A stretch of 64,000 nt of DNA, from NCBI GenBank assembly GCA_015069295.1, contig SVIW01000005.1:47485-111484 (forward strand), in the 5' to 3' direction. Below are positions 33,839-42,159 of this stretch, one piece after another. Numbering within the stretch: position 1 is the first letter of the stretch; each line of letters starts with the position of its first letter. The stretch comes from Clostridiales bacterium. GTDB taxonomy: Bacteria; Bacillota; Clostridia; Christensenellales; Borkfalkiaceae. A model generated the notes under the pieces. It did no database searches. It saw only the letters and a list, made by a program, of their open reading frames with translations, and was not told the DNA's origin. A program made the position numbers and the translations under genes.

Positions 33839-36211
33839 ATGTTAAAAATTGCGCTTGCGGGCAACCCCAATTCGGGAAAGACAACGCTGTTTAACGCGCT
33901 CACGGGCAGTACGGCGCACGTGGGAAATTGGCCCGGGGTTACCGTGGATAAAAAGGTAGGCGTTTATAAAAAAGGAAAAGAGGGAGCGGAAATCGTGGAT
34001 TTGCCCGGGATTTATTCCCTTTCTCCCTACACGCCCGAAGAAGTCGTTACGAGAAATTATCTTTTGGACGGAAAGCCCGATTGTATTATCAATATCGTAG
34101 ACGTTACCAATTTGGAGAGAAATTTATATTTGACGACGCAGCTTATGGAGGTGGATATTCCCCTCGTCGTGGCGTTGAATATGACGGACGTACTGGAAAA
34201 GAACGGCGATACGATTGACGTGGAAAAATTGCAGGAAAATATCGGTTTGCCCGTAGTGAAAATTTCCGCGCTTAGAGATTGGGGCACGGACGAATTGATG
34301 GAGCAAGTCTTAAAGGCGACGGAGAAAAAGCGTACGGCGAGCTCCGTTTTGAGCCGCGGCGGTATTGGCAAAGCGATTGCCAACGCAGAAAACGCGTTGC
34401 GTTTAAAAGACGTCGATTCTCCCTTATTCCACGCGATAAAGCTGGTGGAAAAGGACGAATTAGAGGTACAAATGCACCCGCGCGAGGCGGCTGCCGTAGA
34501 CGAGTTCGTAAAAATCAACTATGCGATAGATAGTCAGTTCGGGTTGGATACCGAGGCGGCGATTGCGGACGCGAGATACAGATACATAACGGAAAATTAT
34601 TCGATTGCGTTAAAGCGTTCGAAAAAGCATAACCAAGGTCTTACCAGCTCGGATAAGGCGGACAGAGTTTTAACCAACCGTTTCGCGGCGTTGCCGATTT
34701 TCTTCGTGATTTTGTTCGGGATTTTCCATTTGACCTTTTCGGAGAATTTCCTGTATTTGGGCAGTATCATTCCCCCGCTTGGGGATTGGTGCGCGAAAAT
34801 GAGTGAAACGACCTTCGGTTGTATCTTGTTTTCCGCAGAGGGTATCAATACTCCTGGGACGATTTTATTCTATGCAATGGATTTACTGACCTCGTCTATT
34901 GGCGAGTGGTTGGGATTGGGCTTGGAAGCGCTCGGCGCAAGCCCTGCGATACAAGCGTTTATATGCGACGGGATCTGGGGCGGAATTTCCTCCGTGCTTT
35001 CCTTCGTGCCGCAAATTATGGTGCTGTTTTTATTCTTCTCGATTTTGGAAGACAGCGGTTATATGGCGCGCGTAGCCTTTATTTTGGATAGAATTTTGCG
35101 CCGTTTCGGGGTTTCGGGCAGAGCGTTTATGCCGATGATTATGGGCTTTGGCTGTTCGATTCCCGCGATGATGAATACGCGTACCTTAGCGGACGAAAAG
35201 GAGCGTACGGCGACTATGCGCGTTATTCCGTTCTTCTCCTGCGGGGCAAAGCTGCCTATTTTAACGGCGATTGCGGGGGCGATCGTGGCGCAAAGCGGAA
35301 AAGGGAACGCGGATATTATCACCTATTCGATGTATCTTATCGGGATCGTGGCGGCGGTCATTGCGCTTTTGGTGATGCGCACGACGACGATGCGCGGAGA
35401 AACGCCTCCCTTTATTATGGAGCTGCCCACCTATCATTTCCCCCGTTTTAGAAATTTAATGCTGCATCTTTGGGATAAGCTGAAACATTATATCAAGAAA
35501 GCGTTTACCGTTATTCTCGTATCCTGCGTGGCGATTTGGTTTTTGTCCAACTTCTCTTGGAATTGGGAATTTTTAATGGACGAATATTACCTCTATTCCG
35601 ACGGGTCGTTCGTGCTTTTAAGCGATCTGCCTGCGGGGTATGCCGTTGCCCAAGAAAATATCGTGTTTATGAACGCGCGAATGGACGAGAGTATTTTAGG
35701 CTCGCTCGGTATGTTTATGCAGTTCCTTTTCACGCCGCTTGGGTTTGGGTCGCAGCTTAGCGACGCAGGCTGGGTGTTTGCGGTGGCGGCGGTAACGGGG
35801 CTGATCGCAAAGGAAAACGTGATTGCAACGCTGGGTACGCTGTCCGCTTGTCTTACGGGTATCTTGGTTGTCTCGGAAGGGGGCGACGCGGAAGTGGCTT
35901 CTATGATCGCGGCGACGGGGATCACCGTGCCTGCACTGATTGCCTTTATCGTGTTTAATATGACGACGATTCCCTGCTTTGCGGCGGTGGCGGCGGCAAA
36001 AGGGGAGCTGAAAAAAGGAACGTTTAAATGGACGTTGCTCTTTTGGATTGTAACCTCGTATATTGCGGCGTCGGCGGTGTATACGGTTGGGCAGTTCCCT
36101 TGGACGGTGGCAATCTGGCTTGGCGCGGCAACGCTTATAGGGCTTTGCATCTTTTTCTATAACAAGAAGATGAAAGCAAACGAAGCGAAGGCGCGGTTGT
36201 TTAAGAAATAA
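33839..36211 (+). CDS. feoB: Ferrous iron transporter FeoB
   Basis: Protein of 790 residues. The N-terminal G domain has GNPNSGKTTLFNALTG (G1), VDLPGIYSL (G3) and NMTD (G4), then a GDI-like helical domain. The membrane part begins near 280, with the FeoB Gate motifs GFGCSIPAMMNTRTLADEKERTATMRVIPFFSCGAKLPI, whose cysteines are the putative metal path, and ends with a basic tail. It imports Fe(II) under anaerobic conditions. AAGGAG precedes the ATG. Confidence 0.97.
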   Translation: MLKIALAGNPNSGKTTLFNALTGSTAHVGNWPGVTVDKKVGVYKKGKEGAEIVDLPGIYSLSPYTPEEVVTRNYLLDGKPDCIINIVDVTNLERNLYLTTQLMEVDIPLVVALNMTDVLEKNGDTIDVEKLQENIGLPVVKISALRDWGTDELMEQVLKATEKKRTASSVLSRGGIGKAIANAENALRLKDVDSPLFHAIKLVEKDELEVQMHPREAAAVDEFVKINYAIDSQFGLDTEAAIADARYRYITENYSIALKRSKKHNQGLTSSDKADRVLTNRFAALPIFFVILFGIFHLTFSENFLYLGSIIPPLGDWCAKMSETTFGCILFSAEGINTPGTILFYAMDLLTSSIGEWLGLGLEALGASPAIQAFICDGIWGGISSVLSFVPQIMVLFLFFSILEDSGYMARVAFILDRILRRFGVSGRAFMPMIMGFGCSIPAMMNTRTLADEKERTATMRVIPFFSCGAKLPILTAIAGAIVAQSGKGNADIITYSMYLIGIVAAVIALLVMRTTTMRGETPPFIMELPTYHFPRFRNLMLHLWDKLKHYIKKAFTVILVSCVAIWFLSNFSWNWEFLMDEYYLYSDGSFVLLSDLPAGYAVAQENIVFMNARMDESILGSLGMFMQFLFTPLGFGSQLSDAGWVFAVAAVTGLIAKENVIATLGTLSACLTGILVVSEGGDAEVASMIAATGITVPALIAFIVFNMTTIPCFAAVAAAKGELKKGTFKWTLLFWIVTSYIAASAVYTVGQFPWTVAIWLGAATLIGLCIFFYNKKMKANEAKARLFKK

Positions 36212-36244
36212 TTCGCTGATAAAAATACCTCATTTTTTGCATAG

Positions 36245-36281
36245 ATACCTGCCCCTTGATAAAAAACGAAAGGGGCAGGTA
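36245..36281 (+). repeat. Inverted pair of the short CAGGTA motif
   Basis: ATACCTGCCCCTT and AAGGGGCAGGTAT form a hairpin with 13-base arms between feoB and the small membrane protein gene. No T-run follows, so it is more likely an mRNA processing or stabilising hairpin than a terminator. The arms equal the motif at 7501 and 41831. Confidence 0.65.
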
Positions 36282-36300
36282 TTTAACGAAGGAGTATCGT

Positions 36301-36486
36301 ATGGGACCTATTGACATTATTATTATCGCGGCGGTTTCGGTTGCGGTTATCGCCATCGTCGGCGTCGGGATTTGGAAGAAAAAAACGGGCAGAAGCAGCG
36401 GTTGCGGCTGCGGTTGCGACGGCTGTCCGCACGCGAAAAGCTGTTCCTCGGGCAAAGGAGTGGAAAAAGATGAAACCGATGAATAA
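36301..36486 (+). CDS. FeoB-associated cysteine-rich membrane protein
   Basis: Protein of 61 residues: one membrane helix (~5-24), WKKKTGRSS, then a cysteine cluster CGCGCDGCPHAKSC. This layout matches the small FeoB-associated Cys-rich proteins that follow feoB in many Clostridia. A role in iron delivery or assembly is presumed. AAGGAG precedes the ATG. Confidence 0.9.
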   Translation: MGPIDIIIIAAVSVAVIAIVGVGIWKKKTGRSSGCGCGCDGCPHAKSCSSGKGVEKDETDE

Positions 36487-36937
36487 AGTACTCTTCGTTT
36501 GCCACGGCAACATTTGCCGTTCGCCGCTGGCGGAGTTTCTCTTTAAGGATATGGTAAAAAAGGCGGGAAGAGAAAACGAGTTTGAAATTGCTTCCTGCGC
36601 GGTGTCGGACGAGGAAATTTACCGTGGGACAGGCAATCCCGTGTACCCGCCCGTCAAGGCGCTTTTGTCTGCGCTTGGGATTTCCTGCGAGGGAAAACGG
36701 GCGCGGCTTTTGACGGCAAAAGACGGCGAATATTACGATTTTTTGCTTTGTATGGACGAATCGAACGAGAGAAGAGCAAAGCGAATCGTGGGCGAGAAAA
36801 ACGCCGCAAAATGCAAAAAACTATTATCCCTTGCGGGGGAGAGCGGCGACGTCGCCGACCCTTGGTATACGCGGGATTTTGTCGCGGCAAAAGAGGATAT
36901 CGAGCGCGGATTAAACGCGTTGTTGCAAATTTTATAA
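36470..36937 (+). CDS. Low-molecular-weight protein tyrosine phosphatase
   Basis: Protein of 155 residues. VLFVCHGNICRSPLAEFLFKD contains the CxxxxxR(S) P-loop, and DPWYT near the end carries the general-acid Asp. Such enzymes counter tyrosine kinases in capsule control or act on arsenate or other phosphoesters. The gene overlaps the end of the Cys-rich protein gene by 17 bp, with AAAGGAG before the ATG. Confidence 0.92.
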   Translation: MKPMNKVLFVCHGNICRSPLAEFLFKDMVKKAGRENEFEIASCAVSDEEIYRGTGNPVYPPVKALLSALGISCEGKRARLLTAKDGEYYDFLLCMDESNERRAKRIVGEKNAAKCKKLLSLAGESGDVADPWYTRDFVAAKEDIERGLNALLQIL

Positions 36938-36939
36938 AG

Positions 36940-36970
36940 AAAAGCCTACCCTCACGGGTAGGCTTTTCTT
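36940..36970. terminator. Bidirectional terminator between convergent genes
   Basis: GAAAAGCCTACCC / GGGTAGGCTTTTC with A- and T-rich ends; it serves both the phosphatase and the convergent membrane protein gene. Confidence 0.88.
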
Positions 36971-37722
36971 TATGCTTCTTCTACGGTTTCGTCGGGGACA
37001 GGTTCGCGTTTAGCCGCTTTCTTGGCGGCTTTTTTTAGTGCGCGCTCTGCTTTTTTCTGTTCCTTCGCCTCTTGTTTAAGCTGTTTTACCGTCTGTATTC
37101 TATCGAGCTTTTTCAGCTCGTCTTTCGCTTTGATTTCCGCAACGAAAGGCTCTAACTTTTTATAATGCTCTTGGGCGTTATCGCTTAGAGGGATTGCGTC
37201 GAAAGCGGAATAAATTCTGTCGCCGATAAAGGGGATTTTTTCTATCCAAAGAAGGTCGGTGTGCGTATCTGCGTATATGCTGTCCAAAAGATATTCCTTT
37301 TCGATTTCCACAAAACGGATAACGAAATACAGCAAGACGTCTAAAATCCAGCCGATAATCATTAAGAGGGTCATCAAAAACGAGAGGGGGTCAAAGCTTG
37401 CTTTGCTAAGCGCCAAGCCGTATACGGCGACGCCTAAAACGGGCAGTTTAATCAACCGTTTGCACCAAGCGTAAAAATTTTTCACTCGTTTTCGCAAGGC
37501 TTTTTTCGCGGCGCTTATCTCCATAATTACGAAGAAAACGAAGTACGCCGACGTGAGCGCAAGCAGCGCGATATTGACTGCAAAAAAGCCCGTTTGCGTT
37601 GCGACGGCGTAGATTAGATAGGCAATCGATAAAATATGTACGCCGACCGTGATGGAATTGCGGATTTTCTTAAAATCGTTCAAAATTTTAGCAAAAGCCG
37701 CTCTCGTACGGTAAAAACTCAT
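36970..37722 (-). CDS. Four-helix membrane protein with charged C-terminal coiled coil
   Basis: I do not recognise a named family. The 250-residue protein has two pairs of hydrophobic segments (~25-70 and ~95-135), then a soluble region, and from ~200 an Ala/Lys/Glu-rich coiled coil (KQLKQEAKEQKKAERALKKAAKKAAKR). No catalytic motif is visible. Its ATG overlaps the stop of the THUMP methyltransferase gene upstream on the same strand, so they are co-transcribed. Confidence 0.75.
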   Translation of the reverse strand: MSFYRTRAAFAKILNDFKKIRNSITVGVHILSIAYLIYAVATQTGFFAVNIALLALTSAYFVFFVIMEISAAKKALRKRVKNFYAWCKRLIKLPVLGVAVYGLALSKASFDPLSFLMTLLMIIGWILDVLLYFVIRFVEIEKEYLLDSIYADTHTDLLWIEKIPFIGDRIYSAFDAIPLSDNAQEHYKKLEPFVAEIKAKDELKKLDRIQTVKQLKQEAKEQKKAERALKKAAKKAAKREPVPDETVEEA

Positions 37723-38897
37723 AATTTCTCCTTTTGTTCGTATGATTCTTTATCTTCCGATTTTGGCGGTTTGCCAAAATACGAATAAAATCCGCATACC
37801 AGGTTTGCGTTGAACAGTTTTTTCTTCTTGTCCGCGCGCTTTCCAAAGTAGCGTTCAAAATCGGGCAGCGCCGTTAAAATATAGGCGTTCCAATCGGGTA
37901 GCTTTTTAAAAGCGTTGCCGAAATTTCTCATTAGGGTTTGCACTTCTTTTTCCGTGCCGAGCCGCTCGCCGTAGGGCGGGTTGGAAAGCAAAACGCCGTA
38001 TTTTTCCGCGCTCTTAAATTTCGTAGCGTCCCCGACGGAAAAGCGGATATATTTTTCCACGCCCGCGCGCTTTGCGTGGTATTTTGCAATAGAAATTGCT
38101 TCGGGATTGATATCCGAGGCGAAAATTTGCAAATCGGCGGTTTGTTTTATTCCCGCCCTTGCCTCTTCTTTTGCCAAGGCAAGCGCCGTTTTCGGGGCGC
38201 AAGCCCAAGCGTTAAAATCAAAATCGCGCTGTAGTCCCGGCGGGATATGCAGGGCTTTCATCGCCGCTTCGATAGGGAGCGTGCCGCTGCCGCAGAAGGG
38301 GTCGGCGAAAGGTTTTTTCTCGTCGCGGTCGGGGTTATAGAAGGTAGAATCAATCAGACCTGCCGCCAGCGTTTCTTTTAAAGGCGCGCTGTACGCCAAG
38401 GCACGGTAGCCGCGTTTGTGCAAGCCGTCGCCCGAGGTATCGAGGGTAACGGTAACTTCGTCTTTGAAAATCGACACGCCGACAACCGAGCGCGCGCCCG
38501 TTTCCGCAAACGTCTTTCTGCCCGATTTTATCTTGTCGCTAAGGCGGCGAATAATCGCTTTTTTGGCGACGCCGCCTAAGGCTTTGATAGCGGCAAGCGC
38601 GCTTTGTACGCTTTTTCCGTCCATCAGGATTTTCGAGTCTTGGGTCAGCCAATGCTCCCAAGGGATTGCGTAAATTCCCTCGTACAGCTCGTCGAAGGTA
38701 AGGGCTTTAAAGCGGGAAAGCAAAATAAGGACCCGTTCGCCGCTGCGTAAACATACGTTGAGGCGGGCGACGTCCTGCCAGTCGCCGTCGAGCTCTAATC
38801 TGCCGTTATCCGCAGGGGCGTGTTCGTACCCCAAAGAAAAAAGCTGGCGTTTTGTAATTTGTTCTAAGCCCGCTGCAACGGGGATAAGCAATTTCAT
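37719..38897 (-). CDS. THUMP-domain 23S rRNA guanine-N2 methyltransferase (RlmL N-terminal-like, YpsC)
   Basis: Protein of 392 residues: a THUMP domain (~40-160) followed by a methyltransferase with FADPFCGSGTLPIEAAMKA (SAM motif) and LLSNPPYGERLG (NPPY). This is the YpsC/RlmL-type family that methylates 23S rRNA. The upstream reading to 39182 crosses promoters and the queH gene and is not coding. A perfect promoter ends at 38904, so the ATG at 38897 is predicted to be the first transcribed base; ATG at 38903 is the alternative. Confidence 0.88.
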   Translation of the reverse strand: MKLLIPVAAGLEQITKRQLFSLGYEHAPADNGRLELDGDWQDVARLNVCLRSGERVLILLSRFKALTFDELYEGIYAIPWEHWLTQDSKILMDGKSVQSALAAIKALGGVAKKAIIRRLSDKIKSGRKTFAETGARSVVGVSIFKDEVTVTLDTSGDGLHKRGYRALAYSAPLKETLAAGLIDSTFYNPDRDEKKPFADPFCGSGTLPIEAAMKALHIPPGLQRDFDFNAWACAPKTALALAKEEARAGIKQTADLQIFASDINPEAISIAKYHAKRAGVEKYIRFSVGDATKFKSAEKYGVLLSNPPYGERLGTEKEVQTLMRNFGNAFKKLPDWNAYILTALPDFERYFGKRADKKKKLFNANLVCGFYSYFGKPPKSEDKESYEQKEKL

Positions 38898-38903
38898 ATA
38901 CAT

Positions 38904-38932
38904 AGTATACGGCAAAACGCTTTTTTTGTCAA
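38904..38932 (-). promoter_or_regulatory. SigA-type promoter predicting a leaderless THUMP methyltransferase mRNA
   Basis: Minus strand TTGACA (38932-38927), 17-base spacer, TATACT (38909-38904). The seventh base after the -10 box is the A of the ATG at 38897. Confidence 0.85.
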
Positions 38933-38946
38933 GTTTTCGATAGCGG

Positions 38947-38975
38947 TTGACAGAAAGGGAAAAAGAGGGTATAAT
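38947..38975 (+). promoter_or_regulatory. SigA-type promoter predicting a leaderless queH mRNA
   Basis: TTGACA (38947-38952), 17-base spacer, TATAAT (38970-38975). The queH ATG begins seven bases after the -10 box, at the expected transcription start. It is divergent from the promoter at 38904, with only 14 bp between the two -35 boxes. Confidence 0.88.
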
Positions 38976-38981
38976 AGGGGT

Positions 38982-39578
38982 ATGAAAGAAAATTACGACA
39001 AGAAAATGCAAGAGCAAATAAAAGGAATAGAAAAGGGGGCGAGGCTGTTGCTGCATAGCTGTTGCGCGCCCTGCTCGTCCGCTTGTCTTGAACGGTTGAA
39101 GGAACATTTTTCCGTTACCGTTTTGTATTATAACCCGAACATCGAGGAGGAGGCGGAGTATACAAAGCGCAAGGCGGAGCAAATCCGTTTCTTAAAGGAG
39201 ACGGGCTGGGCGGAGTTTTTGGACTGCGACCACGAAGCGGCGGCGTTTGCAAGAATAGCAGAGGGCTTGGAAAACGAGCCGGAGCGGGGAGCGCGGTGTT
39301 ATCGCTGTTATGCGCTACGCTTGAAAAAAACGGCGCAAATTGCGAAGGAAAAGGGGTACGGCTATTTTGCGACGACCTTGACGTTGAGTCCGCATAAAAA
39401 CGCCGATTGGTTGAATGAAATCGGGGAAAAGGAAGGGGACAGGTACGAGGTTATCTATCTATATAGCGATTTTAAAAAGCAGGCAGGATATTATCGGTCG
39501 ATAGATTTGTCCAAGGAATACGGCTTGTATCGGCAGGATTTTTGCGGGTGCAGGTACTCAAAGAGAGAAGAGAAATAA
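38982..39578 (+). CDS. queH: Epoxyqueuosine reductase QueH
   Basis: Last enzyme of queuosine synthesis, the cobalamin-independent form. Protein of 198 residues. HSCCAPCSSACLERL (adjacent Cys pair), RCYRCYALRL and YRQDFCGCRYS supply the iron-sulfur and metal cysteines diagnostic for QueH. TLTLSPHKNADWLNEIG is also typical. No ribosome site fits; the mRNA is predicted to be leaderless. It complements queA at 31717. Confidence 0.95.
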   Translation: MKENYDKKMQEQIKGIEKGARLLLHSCCAPCSSACLERLKEHFSVTVLYYNPNIEEEAEYTKRKAEQIRFLKETGWAEFLDCDHEAAAFARIAEGLENEPERGARCYRCYALRLKKTAQIAKEKGYGYFATTLTLSPHKNADWLNEIGEKEGDRYEVIYLYSDFKKQAGYYRSIDLSKEYGLYRQDFCGCRYSKREEK

Positions 39579-39618
39579 GAAAAACCGCCCCCAAGGCAAA
39601 TTTGCCTTGGGGGCGTAA
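39578..39618. terminator. Long perfect hairpin between queH and the F420-ligase-like gene
   Basis: CGCCCCCAAGGCAAA / TTTGCCTTGGGGGCG, 15-base arms with no loop bases. On the minus strand GTTTTTCTT follows the stem; on plus only TAAATTTT does. It serves mainly the minus-strand gene. Confidence 0.8.
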
Positions 39619-39633
39619 ATTTTCGTTTTAAAA

Positions 39634-40827
39634 TTATTCGGTAGTATAGTTATCGAAATATCCCTGAATAAAGACGATGGGCGTACCCTTATCGCCGGAG
39701 CCCGAGGTCAAGTCGCAAAGCGAGCCGATGAGGTCGGTCAATCTTCTAGGGGTCGTGCCTTCGGAAATCATATTGCCAACGAGGTCGGCGTCCTTTTGCT
39801 GGATTTTTTCCTTGATAGCTTCTTTCAAAGCGTCGCCGGAAAGGTCTGCAAAATCGTTGTCGGCAAGATATTTCAATTTTAATTCGCTGGGCGTGCCCTC
39901 CAAACCGCTGGTGTAAGCGGGGGAAACGACGGGATCTGCAAGCTCCCAAATTTTCCCGACGGGGTCTTTAAACGCGCCGTCGCCGTAAACCATAACCTCT
40001 ACGTGCTTGCCCGTTTTTTCCAAAATACGCGCTTGAATCGCGTCTACGAGCGCTTGGCAATCGCGGGGGAAGAGTTTGATTTGGTCGTCCGTCGCTTTGT
40101 TCGAGCCGAGCAGACCGTAGTTTTCGTTGTAGCCGCTGCCGTTTACGGGCGCGCGCATAATTTCGTCCATACCGTACACGATTTCCGCGCCTGCCGCTTT
40201 GAGAAGGCGTTTGGTACGCGCGCGGGTGTGGATATCGCAGTTCAATACGTTTTTCGTGTATTTCAAAATTGCTTTGGGAGAGTTTGCAAAAACGACTTCG
40301 CATTCTGCACCGCATTCGCGAACGAGGTTTTGATAATATTCTACGTAGTCAACGCCGGTAAAGCGGTGCTTGGAATAACCGAACAGTTCGCGGTATTGTG
40401 CGAGGGAAAGCACGTCCGTGTAGGGGTTGATGCCCTTTTCGTCCAAATCGTCCAAAGAAACGAGGTGGTTGCCCACTTCGTCGGAAGGATAGGAGAGCAT
40501 CAAAATAATTTTCTTTGCGCCCTTTGCCATACCTCTTAAACAAACGGAAAAACGGTTACGGCTGAGGATGGGGAAAATAACGCCCACCGTTTCGCCGCCG
40601 AATTTTTCTTTTACGTCGGTGGCAATATCGTCAACGGTTGCATAGTTACCCTGCGCGCGGGCAACGATTGCTTCGGTCATTGCGATAATGTCGCGGTCGC
40701 GGATTGTAAATCCGTCTTCTTTCGCCGCCTCTAAAACCGAATCGGTTACGATTTCTACCAAATCGTCGCCGCTACGGATAATCGGGGCGCGAACGCCTCT
40801 TGAAATGGTACCTACCATACGACTCAT
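39634..40827 (-). CDS. Coenzyme F420-0:L-glutamate ligase-like protein (CofE family)
   Basis: Protein of 397 residues. The N-terminus (GTISRGVRAPIIRSGDDLVEIVTDSVLEAA ... IRDRDIIAMTEAIVARAQGN) follows the CofE pattern, where an early segment binds metal and a TEAIVA-type strand follows. YGDGAFKDPVGKIWELADPVVSPAYTSGLEGTP is the substrate-side core. Archaeal CofE is ~250 residues; this version is longer, with an inserted middle segment. F420 is not expected in this kind of organism and no other F420 gene is seen, so its real substrate is probably different. GGAG precedes the ATG. Confidence 0.75.
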   Translation of the reverse strand: MSRMVGTISRGVRAPIIRSGDDLVEIVTDSVLEAAKEDGFTIRDRDIIAMTEAIVARAQGNYATVDDIATDVKEKFGGETVGVIFPILSRNRFSVCLRGMAKGAKKIILMLSYPSDEVGNHLVSLDDLDEKGINPYTDVLSLAQYRELFGYSKHRFTGVDYVEYYQNLVRECGAECEVVFANSPKAILKYTKNVLNCDIHTRARTKRLLKAAGAEIVYGMDEIMRAPVNGSGYNENYGLLGSNKATDDQIKLFPRDCQALVDAIQARILEKTGKHVEVMVYGDGAFKDPVGKIWELADPVVSPAYTSGLEGTPSELKLKYLADNDFADLSGDALKEAIKEKIQQKDADLVGNMISEGTTPRRLTDLIGSLCDLTSGSGDKGTPIVFIQGYFDNYTTE

Positions 40828-40877
40828 ACGTAATTTCTCCTTTGCTTGCGATAATATTCTTCGCAAAACCACAGTAT

Positions 40878-40906
40878 ATTATACTAAATTTTACGGCAAC
40901 TGTAAA
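40878..40906 (-). promoter_or_regulatory. SigA-type promoter for the F420-ligase-like gene
   Basis: Minus strand TTTACA (40906-40901), 17-base spacer, TATAAT (40883-40878). Confidence 0.8.
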
Positions 40907-40991
40907 ATGTTTTCGGGGCGTTATTATTAGTTTTTTTAAATTTTTTTTGGCTACGCAAGATTGTGTTTTTATAAAAAATAGAAAACAGGCG

Positions 40992-41020
40992 TTGACGGCG
41001 GGGAAAAAATATGATAAAAT
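40992..41020 (+). promoter_or_regulatory. SigA-type promoter for the ZIP transporter
   Basis: TTGACG (40992-40997), 17-base spacer, TAAAAT (41015-41020). Confidence 0.82.
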
Positions 41021-41051
41021 AGTCTTATAGAAAGGAAAAAAGGAGTAGGAT

Positions 41052-41804
41052 ATGGAAATCGTTTTATTGACGGCGCTCGGCGTTGGCGGAGCGACCGTAA
41101 TCGGGTCGTGTATCGGGTTTTTATTTAAAAATCTTTCGCAGAAATTTTCCGATATCGTGTTGTCGTTTGCGGCGGGCGTGATGTTGGCGGCGGCGATTAT
41201 GGGTTTGATTTTGCCTGCCGTCGAGTACGGGGAAAAATGGGGACTTTTAATTGCGATTGTCGGGATTTTCGTCGGGGCAATCTGTTTGAATTTTACGGAC
41301 AAGCTCGTACCGCATTTGCATAGATTGATGGGCGCGGAGACGGAAGCGCATAAAAATAAAAACTTAAACAAAGTTTTACTCTTCGTGCTTGCGATTGCGA
41401 TTCATAATTTGCCCGAAGGCTTGGCGGCGGGCGTTGGATTCGGGTCGGGAAACACGGCGCAGGCGTTGACGATTGCGGGCGGTATCGCTCTGCAAAATAT
41501 CCCCGAAGGTATGGTGATTATCGGTCCGATGCTGGCGGCGGGCGTTTCTAAAAAACGCACCTTCCTTTGCGCTTTGGGGACGGGCTTGGTGGAAGTTATC
41601 GGCACGCTGATAGGGTATTGCGCCGTCAGTATTTCGGCGGCGGTATTGCCGTTTGCGCTTGCGTTTGCAGGCGGTACGATGCTGTACGTTATTAGCGACG
41701 AAATGATTCCCGAAACGCACGCAAACGGATATCAGCGCGGAGCGACGTACGCGCTGCTCGTCGGGTTTTGCTTTATGCTGACGATGGACTTTTTCCTTGG
41801 ATAA
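41052..41804 (+). CDS. ZIP family metal (zinc/iron) transporter
   Basis: Protein of 250 residues with eight membrane helices. FVLAIAIHNLPEGLAAGVGFGSG is the TM4 metal site (HNxPEG), GGIALQNIPEGMVI is TM5, and a histidine-containing loop (HLHRLMGAETEAHKNK) lies between TM3 and TM4. ZIP carriers move Zn(II) or related ions into the cytoplasm. AAAGGAG precedes the ATG. It has its own promoter. Confidence 0.93.
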   Translation: MEIVLLTALGVGGATVIGSCIGFLFKNLSQKFSDIVLSFAAGVMLAAAIMGLILPAVEYGEKWGLLIAIVGIFVGAICLNFTDKLVPHLHRLMGAETEAHKNKNLNKVLLFVLAIAIHNLPEGLAAGVGFGSGNTAQALTIAGGIALQNIPEGMVIIGPMLAAGVSKKRTFLCALGTGLVEVIGTLIGYCAVSISAAVLPFALAFAGGTMLYVISDEMIPETHANGYQRGATYALLVGFCFMLTMDFFLG

Positions 41805-41830
41805 TAAAATTTGAAAGTCGGGAAAACGGC

Positions 41831-41847
41831 GGGGCAGGTAAGCGTTT
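41831..41847 (+). repeat. Short GGGGCAGGTA-type motif
   Basis: GGGGCAGGTAAGCGTTTAA, a copy of the six-site motif, just downstream of the ZIP stop. Confidence 0.5.
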
Positions 41848-41901
41848 AAAAAAATTCGCCCGTTTTAGTATAAAAAGGAAAAGAAAGGATAAAAAAGAAA
41901 G

Positions 41902-41942
41902 AAATCCTCTTTTACGCGGGTTGCGAAGGGGGATTTTTTTTG
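41902..41942 (+). terminator. Probable terminator before the ABC transporter operon
   Basis: AAATCCTC pairs with GGGGGATTT across a ~16-base loop; T8 follows. Confidence 0.6.
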
Positions 41943-41950
41943 TAATTCTA

Positions 41951-41979
41951 TTGACTTTTCAGCGGTTTTATGCTACACT
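41951..41979 (+). promoter_or_regulatory. Extended -10 promoter for the ABC exporter operon
   Basis: TTGACT (41951-41956), 17-base spacer, TACACT (41974-41979), with TGC directly before the -10 (extended -10). Confidence 0.8.
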
Positions 41980-42057
41980 TTTTTCTAACGACAAAAGGAA
42001 AAATCTGCCTTAAAAATGGAGTGTGGATTTTGACAACGTTAAAACGGGGAGTTCGTT

Positions 42058-42159
42058 ATGGAAAAGCCGATTTTTGAGTACGACGATTTGTACGATTTGG
42101 GAATAAAAAGATTGCACGTAAAGAAGTTTTTTGACGAGGTTGTATGGAAAGAAATTTGA
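42058..42159 (+). CDS. Possible 33-residue leader ORF overlapping the ABC ATPase start
   Basis: ATG at 42058 after GGGGAG reads MEKPIFEYDDLYDLGIKRL, then to 42159, with its stop 16 bases inside the ABC ATPase gene in another frame. The composition (acidic then basic) looks like protein, and there is no other gene in this 5' region. It may be a true small protein or a leader ORF coupling translation to the transporter. No homologue is recognised. Confidence 0.4.
   Translation: MEKPIFEYDDLYDLGIKRLHVKKFFDEVVWKEI

Noticed and set aside
38904..39182. N-terminal extension of the THUMP methyltransferase
   Set aside because: It would cross two divergent promoters and overlap queH; the added residues match no domain.
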